DNA of 33,047 bases, taken from the IMG/VR virus record IMGVR_UViG_3300008267_000653, positions 1 through 33,047 of that record; one strand, given 5' to 3'. Source of the DNA: a virus. Below are positions 25,315 through 32,837 of this stretch, piece by piece. Position 1 is the first letter of the stretch. Each line of letters begins with the position of its first letter. The notes below the pieces were generated by a model. That model made no database searches, had not been told where the DNA came from, and saw nothing but the letters and a program-made list of their open reading frames with translations. The translations under genes and the position numbers were made by a program.

Positions 25315-26220
25315 CTATTTATGGGGCGGAATCAATATTTTGTAAACTGAAAGAGCATCATTTATAGATTCCTGAATTGGCTTGAGTTCGATACCATATA
25401 ATTCGGCTTTGCTTGTGCTCAGTGCGCAATTTGCTCGTGGTATTGGATCTAATTGAACATACTCTTCAAAAGACATATATTTCTTGTCATCGTTAATAAT
25501 TCCTGCATTTAAAAGCAGTTGTACAAACTTTTGTGTAGTGATGAATCCTGGTTGAGTTAAATTGAATATATGCGAACCATTGGCATCTTCACATACCTCA
25601 AATGTCTTTAATGCAGCTCCTACAAACTCATCGAGGTTGGTATAAGAATTAGTGGTGTTTAAAAGTTGTGGGAATTTAATGTATTTGTCAATAATGTTTT
25701 TTTGTGACGGTATCGAAGAAAATGGCAGGCGCATTCTCCATATGTAAACACCTCCAATGTTATTTAACAATTCCTCGCCTAACGCTTTGGTTCCGCTATA
25801 CCATGAACAATGCCTTTGCCGAAATGAAAAATTAGGTCGATGGAATTCACCGTATATCTTTGATGGTTGTTCACCATAAGCACACTTCTCGTCATCATAA
25901 ATGCATCCTGTAGACACATGCCCGTATTTAATACCTATTGCATTGCATGTCTTAGCAATATCGAGAGGTAAGAATGCATTTGCTACTAAGCATTCGTGGT
26001 GAGTCTCGTCGTTCAATTCACATGCTGCGATATTTGGTGTTCCCGTATATGCCGAGCAGTTAATGACATATTTGATATTATTCTTTTCAGCAAAGTCGAT
26101 AAACTCTATAACATTCAGAGGATGGCGAACTGAAGCCGTAATAAATTTGATCTGCATCTTTTCAAGTTTCCTAGAAAAGAATTGACCCACATATCCAGAT
26201 GCGCCTAGTAGTAGAATCAT
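25315..26220 (-). CDS. RmlD-like NAD(P)-dependent sugar-nucleotide reductase (extended SDR)
   Basis: The protein has 301 residues. The N-terminal Rossmann motif is LLLGASGYVGQ (G-x-x-G-x-x-G). NCSAYTG follows at the position of the NAD-binding strand, with STGCIYDDE as the serine/threonine region and YSGTKALGE as the catalytic Y-x-x-x-K. FNLTQPGFITTQKFVQLLL is typical of dTDP-4-dehydrorhamnose reductase relatives. The family makes deoxysugar nucleotides, which would suit the glycosyltransferase cluster elsewhere in the window. The specific substrate is not determined. Confidence 0.75.
   Translation of the reverse strand: MILLLGASGYVGQFFSRKLEKMQIKFITASVRHPLNVIEFIDFAEKNNIKYVINCSAYTGTPNIAACELNDETHHECLVANAFLPLDIAKTCNAIGIKYGHVSTGCIYDDEKCAYGEQPSKIYGEFHRPNFSFRQRHCSWYSGTKALGEELLNNIGGVYIWRMRLPFSSIPSQKNIIDKYIKFPQLLNTTNSYTNLDEFVGAALKTFEVCEDANGSHIFNLTQPGFITTQKFVQLLLNAGIINDDKKYMSFEEYVQLDPIPRANCALSTSKAELYGIELKPIQESINDALSVYKILIPPHK
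25316..25323 (-). promoter_or_regulatory. Late-promoter-like CATAAATA element
   Basis: Minus-strand CATAAATA, then GATTTT and ATG 25309, is close to the CTAAATAGATTT-ATG arrangement at 1931. It overlaps the stop codon of the SDR gene (CAT AAA TAG). Late expression of lysis genes would fit. Inferred. Confidence 0.4.
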
Positions 26221-26229
26221 ACGATCTAC

Positions 26230-26367
26230 TTAATTGTTGTTATCTATAGTGCAACTCTTTTTAGATTTTGAAGGCCAATTGATTTGATCCCATCCTTCTG
26301 AGAATTTTTTAAGATTCTCACCTTTTCGTCTTTTAGACCCCTTACCTGCTTGGTGTTGTGACTTCAT
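26230..26367 (-). CDS. Short basic phage protein of unknown function
   Basis: The protein has 45 residues, from ATG 26367 to TAA 26230. It is very basic at the start (MKSQHQAGKGSKRRKGEN) and then KKFSEGWDQIDW with a lysine-rich end. Short proteins with a GSKRR-then-W-x-x-I-x-W pattern occur in other large phages as I recall, without known function. It fills the only gap between the holin-like gene and the SDR gene. Confidence 0.55.
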   Translation of the reverse strand: MKSQHQAGKGSKRRKGENLKKFSEGWDQINWPSKSKKSCTIDNNN

Positions 26368-26375
26368 AACTAATA

Positions 26376-26708
26376 TTACTCTTTGCGTAATAAAAAGTCA
26401 ATAATTCTTTGAGGCCTGTCAAATAATTTTTTGATAAGCAAAATAATACCCTCAATTATTTCAGGACTAACTACACCAACAACCCCATAGATCAGAGCTT
26501 TAGTAAAATTGGTAAAGTGTGATTGTTCGAGCATGAACCAAGCAATGATGCTAGCAATTATAGCTACAACAATTTTACGGACAAAATCCCAAATGGTATG
26601 CTTAACGTTACTATTCAATATTCTAGCAAGCATGCCTAATGCGCCTATCAGGGAAATAACCCAGCCACCTTCTAAGAATTGTTCGATAATGGATTTTTCT
26701 TTGTCCAT
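26376..26708 (-). CDS. Putative holin, multi-span membrane protein
   Basis: From ATG 26708 the protein has 110 residues; a longer version from TTG 26720 has 114. Three hydrophobic segments are visible: GGWVISLIGALGMLARIL, VVAIIASIIAWFMLEQ and KALIYGVVGVVSPEIIEGIILLI. The end is charged (KKLFDRPQRIIDFLLRKE). The opening GGW-hydrophobic-ARIL resembles LydA-type phage holins. The gene follows the wall-enzyme and DUF932-like genes after a terminator. Confidence 0.6.
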   Translation of the reverse strand: MDKEKSIIEQFLEGGWVISLIGALGMLARILNSNVKHTIWDFVRKIVVAIIASIIAWFMLEQSHFTNFTKALIYGVVGVVSPEIIEGIILLIKKLFDRPQRIIDFLLRKE

Positions 26709-26769
26709 GTTAATTATCAATACTTATTCTAATACCGATAATCTTTGGACATTGAGTAGGCTAATGATG

Positions 26770-26803
26770 AAAAAAATGCGGGTGTTTAATGTGGTTTACC
26801 CGC
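26770..26803 (-). terminator. Rho-independent terminator after the DUF932-like gene
   Basis: On the minus strand a 6-bp GCGGGT/ACCCGC stem (26798-26803 with 26778-26783) closes a 14-base loop and is followed by a seven-T tract (26776-26770). It lies between the stop at 26816 and the holin-like gene, separating the two transcripts. Confidence 0.7.
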
Positions 26804-26815
26804 GACCACAATTGA

Positions 26816-27841
26816 TTAATTGTTATAGATGTCGATGTATTGATCACCAAGCATAGGACCATCAATGAACATCGATGATGCTACGGCGTTCAAACGCAAC
26901 GATTTATTGGCTCCGATATCATTACGATTGTGAGAGCTAATCGCGGTTGCCGCATTGAATGCATCATAATGATTGACATTGGTGTATACACGGCCTTGTG
27001 CTTTTGCCGACATGTCATCGAGATTATACCCACGATTTGAATAATCATTGATGGTTTCTTGATACCAGCTTGGCATGAATTCATCAACTTCGTCTTCAGA
27101 GAGAGTACGCGCAATACGGTTCAGTTCGAGAAAGGATGCGCGAGATTTGCGCATTCTTTCAACTCGAGGCTTAATCATCGCCGAGAATGAGGATTTGCTG
27201 GTATGATTCAGGTATTGTTTACCGGCATCCTTTGTCCGATCTGCTTGGCGGTATGCAAGATTTTCTTTTGTGGTCATGCCGTTAGCACACATCAATCGAA
27301 GGAAGTAATTGGAATATGATTGTGCATTCATTCCAATTTTGCTTGTAGTTCCAAACTTCCAAATATCACCCAATCCGCAATCTACCTCTTGTGGATTAAT
27401 CGTATCCACATAGAATGACAGATCATCAGGATTGAAATAAGCACGGCTGAAATCATGCTTGGCAACATCGATTGCGTTCATAATAGAATCAATGCGATTA
27501 TCGTAATTCAGCTGCACTGATTCAACGGGTGCTGTTCTGGTTACGGTAACTACTCTCGATCGATCATTTTCATTGATTGCATATCCAAATCGATGATCTG
27601 GATTAATCGTAGAAAGAGCTTCTCTTAGAGGAGCCCAGTTCTTTCCCGGTTCTTTCATGACGTCACGCGCAAGTCGATTGCGAATGCCTAGAACATCTGT
27701 AAAATCTTCAAACTGAGATCGGTCAATCTCAAATTCATTGATTCGGAGAGATTCACCAGTCAAATTGACATCCAATGCAGAGAACGCATGAATGCTGTGT
27801 TGCTTGACTTGTGATTTGATTTCATCGATTGTATTTTGCAT
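26816..27841 (-). CDS. DUF932-like phage/plasmid protein
   Basis: The protein has 341 residues. The phrases DRSQFEDFTDVLGI, then a long middle part ending SYSNYFLRLMCANGMTTKENLAYRQ, match the plan of DUF932 proteins, which share a conserved R-x-V/M-C-x-NGM segment. Their function is unknown, but they are common on phages and plasmids. It has a reasonable ribosome site (GAGGTGA about 10 bases before ATG). A terminator follows. Confidence 0.6.
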   Translation of the reverse strand: MQNTIDEIKSQVKQHSIHAFSALDVNLTGESLRINEFEIDRSQFEDFTDVLGIRNRLARDVMKEPGKNWAPLREALSTINPDHRFGYAINENDRSRVVTVTRTAPVESVQLNYDNRIDSIMNAIDVAKHDFSRAYFNPDDLSFYVDTINPQEVDCGLGDIWKFGTTSKIGMNAQSYSNYFLRLMCANGMTTKENLAYRQADRTKDAGKQYLNHTSKSSFSAMIKPRVERMRKSRASFLELNRIARTLSEDEVDEFMPSWYQETINDYSNRGYNLDDMSAKAQGRVYTNVNHYDAFNAATAISSHNRNDIGANKSLRLNAVASSMFIDGPMLGDQYIDIYNN

Positions 27842-27886
27842 ACAACACTATCACCTCGGGTGTGAATGTGTGCAACACAATCTTGC

Positions 27887-28486
27887 TCACCAGATATCAT
27901 TTAAAAGAACATAGGTCAATATTTGTTTCTTATAGGCATTGCCATATACACGGATTGCTTCTGCTTTGGCTGCATTGTAGAAAGCATCCCATTGTGCCGG
28001 TGGTAAAGTCTGACACCCCTCTGATGATGTACCTACTCTTCCTCCTCTGTGAATGTTGATACCGAACATACCAGTATCTAATTCACCCCCATCACGTCGC
28101 ACTGTCACTACGCCTTTACGTTGACAAATTGCTGGATGAGGAACTGACCCGTTATGTGTATCAAACATGTAGCATGGCCATACGCCTGGTTCTAATACGG
28201 CAATACCTTTACGCACTCTTGTACCTGGTCGATAAACAGATGGATCTGTATTAGCATTGTAAGCAGCAAAGACATTAGGGGACACAATAAAGATTGCATC
28301 ATCGTAAATGCCTCTGTCGTTTGAATTTGGGTCGCCCATTGTTTGTTTGTAGTATCCTCGAATACCACATAGCCAAAGATTAGATTTAAAATCAAATGTA
28401 GTTAAGAATTTAGGAAATTGCTTTTTAATAGCAGTCAATAATTCTTTTTGAGTTAATCTTGGTCTTGATGGTGGTATGTGTGTCAT
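27887..28486 (-). CDS. Putative peptidoglycan enzyme, L,D-transpeptidase-like; endolysin candidate
   Basis: The protein has 199 residues. The C-terminal half carries FGINIHRGGRVGTSSEGCQTLPPAQW, an IH-x-G ... S-x-GC arrangement like the His/Cys site of YkuD-type L,D-transpeptidases. Preceding strands (KGIAVLEPGVWPCYMFDTHN and VVTVRRDGGELDTGMFG) suit a small beta fold. No signal peptide is seen, so export would depend on a holin. It lies in the same minus-strand group as holin-like and spanin-like genes, making it the best endolysin candidate in the window. Hydrolase or transpeptidase activity is not distinguishable here. Confidence 0.5.
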   Translation of the reverse strand: MTHIPPSRPRLTQKELLTAIKKQFPKFLTTFDFKSNLWLCGIRGYYKQTMGDPNSNDRGIYDDAIFIVSPNVFAAYNANTDPSVYRPGTRVRKGIAVLEPGVWPCYMFDTHNGSVPHPAICQRKGVVTVRRDGGELDTGMFGINIHRGGRVGTSSEGCQTLPPAQWDAFYNAAKAEAIRVYGNAYKKQILTYVLLNDIW

Positions 28487-28535
28487 ATAAGGTACTTACA
28501 CTCAGTGATATAAAAAATTATAAGCACATATCACT

Positions 28536-28838
28536 TTAGACATATACGTACCCTTTCACTTCGAATACCGCTCGTACTTGTTCTTCAGTGAATTTAACTG
28601 CATTGTTATAGCAATAAAAATTCCTACCAACATACTTTGGAGCACCTTCAAGAGAAGTGAGCTGATTGACACCGCAATGGAAATGCCCACCAACATATTC
28701 TGGTGCTCCTTCTAGTGAAGTGAGTTGATTGTGATAGCAATAGAAATTACCTTGAACCTTTACTCCTTGAAAGATATCTGGAATCTTTTTCAGATACAAA
28801 TTACGCAGATAAACACTGCTCTTAATAATCTTAGACAT
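28536..28838 (-). CDS. Short 21-residue-repeat (LRR-like) protein
   Basis: The protein has 100 residues. It has the N-cap LRNLYLKKIPDIFQGVKVQGN, two 21-residue repeats of the form FYC-x-x-NQLTSLEGAP-x-x-VGG-x, then the C-cap NAVKFTEEQVRAV. The consensus Leu/Phe spacing resembles leucine-rich repeats. The caps are almost identical to those of the next gene upstream. Its ATG overlaps the stop of that gene by eight bases. It looks like a contracted copy. Function unknown; a binding solenoid is inferred. Confidence 0.7.
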   Translation of the reverse strand: MSKIIKSSVYLRNLYLKKIPDIFQGVKVQGNFYCYHNQLTSLEGAPEYVGGHFHCGVNQLTSLEGAPKYVGRNFYCYNNAVKFTEEQVRAVFEVKGYVYV

Positions 28839-29508
28839 ACACCTTTCCTTTCACTTCGCATACTGCTCTTACTTGTTCTTCGGTGAATTTAACTGAATTA
28901 CTAGTGCAAACAAAATCACCATCAACATGCTCTGGGGCACCATCAAGAGAAGTAAGTCGATTGCACTGGCAATAAAAAGCACCACCAACATGCTCTGGAG
29001 CACCTTCAAGAGTAGTGAGTTGATTGACGAAGCAATAGAAATCACCACCAACATGCTCTGGAGCACCTTCAAGAGTAGTGAGTTGATTGACGAAGCAATA
29101 GAAATCACCACCAACACGTTTCGGACCACCTTCAAGAGTAGTGAGTTGATTGTAGTGGCAATAGAAATCACCACCAATCCATTCTGGTGCTCCTTCAAGA
29201 GAAGTGAGTGGATTGCATTCGCAATAGAAACCACCACCAATCTTCTCTGGAGCACCTTGTAGAGTAGTGAGTTGATTGGAGTGGCAATAAAAATTACCAT
29301 CAACATGCATTGGAGCACCTTTCAGAGAAGTGAGTTGATTGGAGTGGCAATAAAAATTACCATCAACATGCATTGGAGCACCTTTCAGAGAAGTGAGTTG
29401 ATTGGAGGGGCAACTAAAATCACCTTGAACCTTTACTCCTTGAAAGATATCTGGAATCTTTTTGAGATATAATTCTTTCAAATTTAAAGAGCCTCTGATT
29501 ACTTTCAT
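28831..29508 (-). CDS. 21-residue-repeat (LRR-like) protein, eight repeats
   Basis: The protein has 225 residues. An N-cap (LKELYLKKIPDIFQGVKVQGD) is followed by eight repeats of F-x-C-x-x-NQLT(S/T)L-x-GAP-x-x-(V/I)-x-G-x, then the C-cap NSVKFTEEQVRAVCEVKGKVYV. Two neighbouring pairs of repeats are identical at the DNA level over 63 bases, pointing to recent tandem duplication. The repeats should form a curved solenoid with variable surface residues, suitable for protein or glycan binding. The other paralogs are at 28536 and 32834. Confidence 0.75.
   Translation of the reverse strand: MKVIRGSLNLKELYLKKIPDIFQGVKVQGDFSCPSNQLTSLKGAPMHVDGNFYCHSNQLTSLKGAPMHVDGNFYCHSNQLTTLQGAPEKIGGGFYCECNPLTSLEGAPEWIGGDFYCHYNQLTTLEGGPKRVGGDFYCFVNQLTTLEGAPEHVGGDFYCFVNQLTTLEGAPEHVGGAFYCQCNRLTSLDGAPEHVDGDFVCTSNSVKFTEEQVRAVCEVKGKVYV
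28984..29109 (-). repeat. Identical 63-bp tandem duplication (repeat-protein gene)
   Basis: Units 28984-29046 and 29047-29109 are the same except at the far end, encoding NQLTTLEGAPEHVGG twice. The size equals exactly one protein repeat, so copy number can change without frame loss. Confidence 0.8.
29281..29406 (-). repeat. Second identical 63-bp tandem duplication
   Basis: Units 29281-29343 and 29344-29406 are identical, encoding SLKGAPMHVDGNFYC twice. Like the pair at 28984, it adds a single in-frame solenoid repeat. Confidence 0.85.
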
Positions 29509-29520
29509 TGATACAATATA

Positions 29521-29880
29521 TCATTCGGTGTTAACGCCAGCAACAATTTTGTGATAAAAATAAAACAGACATCTCGCCATCTTTAAAAGAGTCAAATGAA
29601 TTTGTAATTCTCTATAGGAATGCTTATTCCATAAAATCAATGAATCAGGAATTACAAATGATTTATTCTTTTGAATTCTCTCTTGGTAGTTCCAAATTAA
29701 TAATTGACCGTACACCCATCTTTCTGGATGTATGTTGATTTTATCATAACGGTAATATACTTTGTTTCTTTTCGCCTTGACGAGTAATTTGCCTATTCTT
29801 TTGACATATATTCTTTTTTCTTGTTGTGTGCCATCGTTATGATAAATGTAAAGTGTTTTTACATTTTTTGAATTTCTCAT
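29521..29880 (-). CDS. Basic protein of unknown function
   Basis: The protein has 119 residues and is very basic, with many Lys, Arg and Tyr (KTLYIYHNDGTQQEKRIYVKRIGKLLV, KAKRNKVYYRYDK). The N-terminal half appears beta-rich and the C-terminal half helical (LQIHLTLLKMARCLFYFYHKI). There is no recognised domain. The ATG overlaps the stop of the upstream lipoprotein gene (ATGA). Confidence 0.55.
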   Translation of the reverse strand: MRNSKNVKTLYIYHNDGTQQEKRIYVKRIGKLLVKAKRNKVYYRYDKINIHPERWVYGQLLIWNYQERIQKNKSFVIPDSLILWNKHSYRELQIHLTLLKMARCLFYFYHKIVAGVNTE

Positions 29881-30050
29881 TTGCCATTAAAGGTTTTGAT
29901 AATATCCATGCGATCTTTGTGGCTGAACAATGAATTAAGATTGTCATATATTTCTTTTTCAGAAACCGTCAACTTACTATATTGTTGATTGTGAATTGCT
30001 TCACAAGAAGATAGAAAGATTAGCGGGAGTAGAAAAAGAAGAAGTTTCAT
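29877..30050 (-). CDS. Small lipoprotein
   Basis: The protein has 57 residues. The signal peptide MKLLLFLLPLIFLSSC ends in a lipobox (LSSC), followed by a short helical domain (LTVSEKEIYDNLNSLFSHKDRMDIIKTF). It is four-base coupled to the following gene and lies 5 bases after the 3D-domain gene. It could be another spanin-like or immunity-type lipoprotein. Function unknown. Confidence 0.6.
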   Translation of the reverse strand: MKLLLFLLPLIFLSSCEAIHNQQYSKLTVSEKEIYDNLNSLFSHKDRMDIIKTFNGK

Positions 30051-30055
30051 AGAAA

Positions 30056-30511
30056 CTACTTACCCTTTATCTTTGACATAATTCGACTGTACATTGTCCT
30101 GCAATGAGAATATTTTAGCCTGGTCTTGAGAATATTAGCAGAAGCATTCCAATTGCCCCATTTGAGCACTTTAATAGTAAAGTATCTTACACCCCATTTA
30201 CGCATTGCGCTTTGTGATGGTTGATAAATATCAACGACTGGAGTACTGCCCGGCGGCTTAACTAATGCAGATCCATAATCCGTAATGACATATTTTTTAT
30301 TGTCAATAAGTAAAATTGTACCTGCTGGAAATACAGACCAATCAGCAGCAGCGGATGTAGAATGAAGCGGCGTTCCTAGTGCTGTTTTCTTTTTATATTT
30401 GATGTGGTCCTTTTCTGTATGAGTATATGCCGTGGTTTTAATGCGTAGTTCAGAACTATAGACTGACGATGTAATAATCGTCAACAACAAGGCAATTAGG
30501 ATTTTTTTCAT
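30056..30511 (-). CDS. Exported 3D-domain (RlpA/MltA-type double-psi barrel) protein
   Basis: The protein has 151 residues. A signal peptide (MKKILIALLLTIITSSVYS) precedes a 3D domain: TTAYTHTEKDH, then TPLHSTSAAADWSVFPAGTILLI, YVITDYGSALV and VVDIYQPSQSAM..WGVRYFTIKVL. The aspartates of ITDYG and VVDIY are the family acidic residues. Such domains occur in peptidoglycan-cleaving lytic enzymes, so a wall-acting exported protein is likely. It overlaps the upstream band-7 gene by four bases. Confidence 0.75.
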   Translation of the reverse strand: MKKILIALLLTIITSSVYSSELRIKTTAYTHTEKDHIKYKKKTALGTPLHSTSAAADWSVFPAGTILLIDNKKYVITDYGSALVKPPGSTPVVDIYQPSQSAMRKWGVRYFTIKVLKWGNWNASANILKTRLKYSHCRTMYSRIMSKIKGK

Positions 30512-31047
30512 ACGTCATATCGGTGATCTGGGGTTGTCTCATTGAACAACCGGAAACTGCGGATAGGGGCAATATCAGTCAAGGTGACAGCCTCAACATC
30601 AATTCCCCATTGTTTGGCTTCTATGTTTACTTGTTCGGTAAGAATTGTATCTACATTGTTACTAAAACAATCTTTTGATTTTAAATCGGTAATGACTTTC
30701 TTGATGATACCTTGTGTTACATCGGCTAGAGCATCCTTCGCAGCATTGACTTTCAAAATAAAAGTCTTACCATCAGAGATACGATATTTAATTACTCCTT
30801 TGACTACGATGTTTGTCTTAGAGTGTGAAATGTAAAGGGACTGTGGTGGAAGGCTGATAGTCGATGTAACAGTGTAGTATTCAACAACCTGATCGATGAT
30901 CGGGATTTTGAAATGTAGACCTGGTTCTATTGTTTTACAATATTTACCAAATCGAAGAATGACCGCCTCACTGTATGCAGGTATAATAACCGCTGGCTTG
31001 AAAATAGCCCAGAAGTTGATAATAGCATCAATGAGACGTTCAAACAT
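30508..31047 (-). CDS. SPFH / band-7 membrane protein
   Basis: From ATG 31047 the protein has 179 residues. An N-terminal membrane-associated stretch (FERLIDAIINFWAIFKPAVIIPAYSEAVILRFGKY) leads into the SPFH core: EPGLHFKIPIIDQVVEYYTV, then VKGVIKYRISD, followed by a helical part and KQWGIDVEAVTLTDI. Stomatin and prohibitin relatives form large ring assemblies on membranes and scaffold or regulate membrane proteases. The gene starts 1 base after the preceding lipoprotein gene. It is short, lacking the long C-terminal coiled coil of most homologues. A phage role is unknown. Confidence 0.8.
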   Translation of the reverse strand: MFERLIDAIINFWAIFKPAVIIPAYSEAVILRFGKYCKTIEPGLHFKIPIIDQVVEYYTVTSTISLPPQSLYISHSKTNIVVKGVIKYRISDGKTFILKVNAAKDALADVTQGIIKKVITDLKSKDCFSNNVDTILTEQVNIEAKQWGIDVEAVTLTDIAPIRSFRLFNETTPDHRYDV

Positions 31048-31048
31048 A

Positions 31049-31297
31049 TTATTTCTCAATCAATGGCTCTGCGTCAGGTACAAGAACATAACCTGCTTTG
31101 ATGCTTACATATGGCTTGACTTTAAAAATACGAGTAGAGGCATCTACTGATGTTTCATATCCAACTTCGGTTTCCCCTGCATTGACTGAAACCGACGCGT
31201 TTGATTTGAGTGCGGATAGTGTTACTCCTGCATTGGTTTTGAGAACCTCGCAGCTAGTTAGACTGGCACATAGAATTAGAAGGGCAATTGCTTTCAT
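31049..31297 (-). CDS. Small lipoprotein of unknown function
   Basis: The protein has 82 residues. The signal peptide MKAIALLILCASLTSC ends in lipobox LTSC. The mature part is beta-rich with alternating small and charged residues (ALKSNASVSVNAGETEVGYETSVDAS). It is transcribed just before the SPFH gene with a one-base gap, so the two may act together in the envelope. Confidence 0.6.
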   Translation of the reverse strand: MKAIALLILCASLTSCEVLKTNAGVTLSALKSNASVSVNAGETEVGYETSVDASTRIFKVKPYVSIKAGYVLVPDAEPLIEK

Positions 31298-31360
31298 AAA
31301 TATTACTTATGGTTGCTTCACATATTTAAGATAAATGCGGGTGTGGTGCGACTCAACTGA

Positions 31361-32122
31361 TTATTCGTTTACTACTTTACCATCTGGATTCTTAATAGAA
31401 CCTCCTTTGCTTGTTTTAAAAGGAATGCGGACATGCTTGTATTCATTTTTGCCTTTGATTTGTAAAATGCCTTTTGAAACATTCCATGCAGTGTCGGTTC
31501 CGATAAATGTATTACCTTCACAATATGCAATTGTATCTTTATTCGACCAAGATGATTCATGAACTCGAACTCCTGTAATGCCGCCAAATATCATATTGTC
31601 TGCGATGACCGCACCAGCAGCTTGATTGAGCTGAACGGACTTATCACCATTACGATCATTTAGAAATTCGCAATTTGTAACTTGAAAATTTCTTGCACCT
31701 CGAGATGTCGCTACAGCATCCTCACCCACATTTAGAAAAGTAACAGAATCAATACCAGAATTAGATTCAGCAAAGGTAGCTGCGTTCTTATTGTTTCTTA
31801 TAAATCCATTGCGCAGTACAAATGGCACATTTGCTCGAAATAAAGGTTCCTGGTTTTCATTCTGGCTTCCATCTCCTTTTTGTTTTGAACCATCAATAAT
31901 ACCTCCTTTCATATCAAAGACTAATACATCTCCTTGTATATAGACTTTACCATTTAATTGCTGCACAGCAGCATCAAGACTATCCTTTGAATTAATATTC
32001 CATGTGTTGGGTTTATATACTTTTGCTGATTTAGATGGTGTGCGGTGTTCTGGCTTCGGTAATGGGCTTGTAGTGGTGCAGCTTGTCAAAAACAAAAGAA
32101 TGATAAAAGAAAACAGTTTCAT
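31361..32122 (-). CDS. Pectate-lyase-like (PL3-type) beta-helix lipoprotein
   Basis: The protein has 253 residues. A lipoprotein signal (LFSFIILLFLTSC) is followed by a Pro/Ser linker and a right-handed beta-helix. Family PL3-like features are GGIIDGS, then FVLRNGFIRNN and the catalytic-region phrase GIDSVTFLNVGEDAVATS, matching the VGEDA-x-T motif of class III pectate lyases. It probably binds or cleaves acidic polysaccharide at the cell surface. Lipidation is unusual for a phage virion enzyme and suggests delivery to the host envelope. Confidence 0.75.
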   Translation of the reverse strand: MKLFSFIILLFLTSCTTTSPLPKPEHRTPSKSAKVYKPNTWNINSKDSLDAAVQQLNGKVYIQGDVLVFDMKGGIIDGSKQKGDGSQNENQEPLFRANVPFVLRNGFIRNNKNAATFAESNSGIDSVTFLNVGEDAVATSRGARNFQVTNCEFLNDRNGDKSVQLNQAAGAVIADNMIFGGITGVRVHESSWSNKDTIAYCEGNTFIGTDTAWNVSKGILQIKGKNEYKHVRIPFKTSKGGSIKNPDGKVVNE

Positions 32123-32135
32123 ATCTTTAATTATG

Positions 32136-32828
32136 TCAACCTACATAAAGATATAATTCATGAATATCGAGACATCTATATTTGGTATTTTCATATTGAC
32201 CGTTAACAAAGGTATGGAAGTGACCAAATATCCATTGAGCTGGTTTAGTTGCTTCGTAAAGCTTACTAACCTCCTGACGTTCCGATAACAGGTCACTGGT
32301 CAGTGTGTCGTCTTGTGCCGTATAATATTCCATATTTGTGCTTTGACCGTTATAGCCAAATTCATTCGGCTGTGTATGTGTTACAACCAGATCATATTTC
32401 TTGAAAGGAAAATCGGGCTTCCATTGAAAAGCTTCATCCGACCACCAATCTACACCTTCAATTCTTATTTTTCTATCAATCGAGGTAGCACCCCCGACCA
32501 ATAGAATACTACGACCTAGAAGATTGAGTTCTGAGTAATCTGGAAGGAATGTAATTCTTTCTAGATCAAGGTATGGTGATTTCTCTTGAAAGTATGATGG
32601 ATTGTCATGATTGCCACGAATTACATACAAATGGCAATTTGCATTTTGTAAATGAGCATTGAGTGCTTTTAATGATATGTGTTCGTTGGTATTAGAAAAT
32701 CCTACTCCAAAGTCACCTACATGAATGATGTAAGAATTCTCAATTTGAAATCTTTTAAGCCTTTCAAGCATTTTAAAAAACTGACCGTGGATATCACCGC
32801 AAAGAATAATTTGATTCATTGTATTCAT
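32136..32828 (-). CDS. Calcineurin-like metallophosphoesterase
   Basis: The protein has 230 residues with the five motif blocks of the family in order: CGDIHGQ, HVGDFGVG, VIRGNHDN, VTHTQP and FGHFHT. These give a two-metal site for phosphate ester hydrolysis, as in phage lambda-type protein phosphatases. The substrate could be a phosphoprotein or nucleotide. CTAAATA lies 2 bases before the first ATG; with late-promoter geometry the second in-frame ATG (32819) would be used. Confidence 0.85.
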   Translation of the reverse strand: MNTMNQIILCGDIHGQFFKMLERLKRFQIENSYIIHVGDFGVGFSNTNEHISLKALNAHLQNANCHLYVIRGNHDNPSYFQEKSPYLDLERITFLPDYSELNLLGRSILLVGGATSIDRKIRIEGVDWWSDEAFQWKPDFPFKKYDLVVTHTQPNEFGYNGQSTNMEYYTAQDDTLTSDLLSERQEVSKLYEATKPAQWIFGHFHTFVNGQYENTKYRCLDIHELYLYVG

Positions 32829-32830
32829 AT

Positions 32831-32837
32831 TATTTAG
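32831..32837 (-). promoter_or_regulatory. CTAAATA element before the phosphoesterase gene
   Basis: Minus-strand CTAAATA overlaps the stop codon of the upstream repeat-protein gene and lies 2 bases before ATG 32828 and 11 before ATG 32819. Promoter function is inferred from the shared motif. Confidence 0.3.

Noticed and set aside
28869-29472. Several other frames across the 21-residue-repeat gene, and direct repeats suggesting CRISPR
   Set aside because: The repeats are 63-base, contiguous without spacers, and encode the protein repeat in one frame; the other frames are shadows.
31334-31345. AAATGCGGGTGT also occurs in the terminator at 26774; a second terminator after 31361 was considered
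   Set aside because: The matching stem arm ACCCGC is missing near 31345, so no hairpin forms; the shared 12 bases may be a relic or chance.
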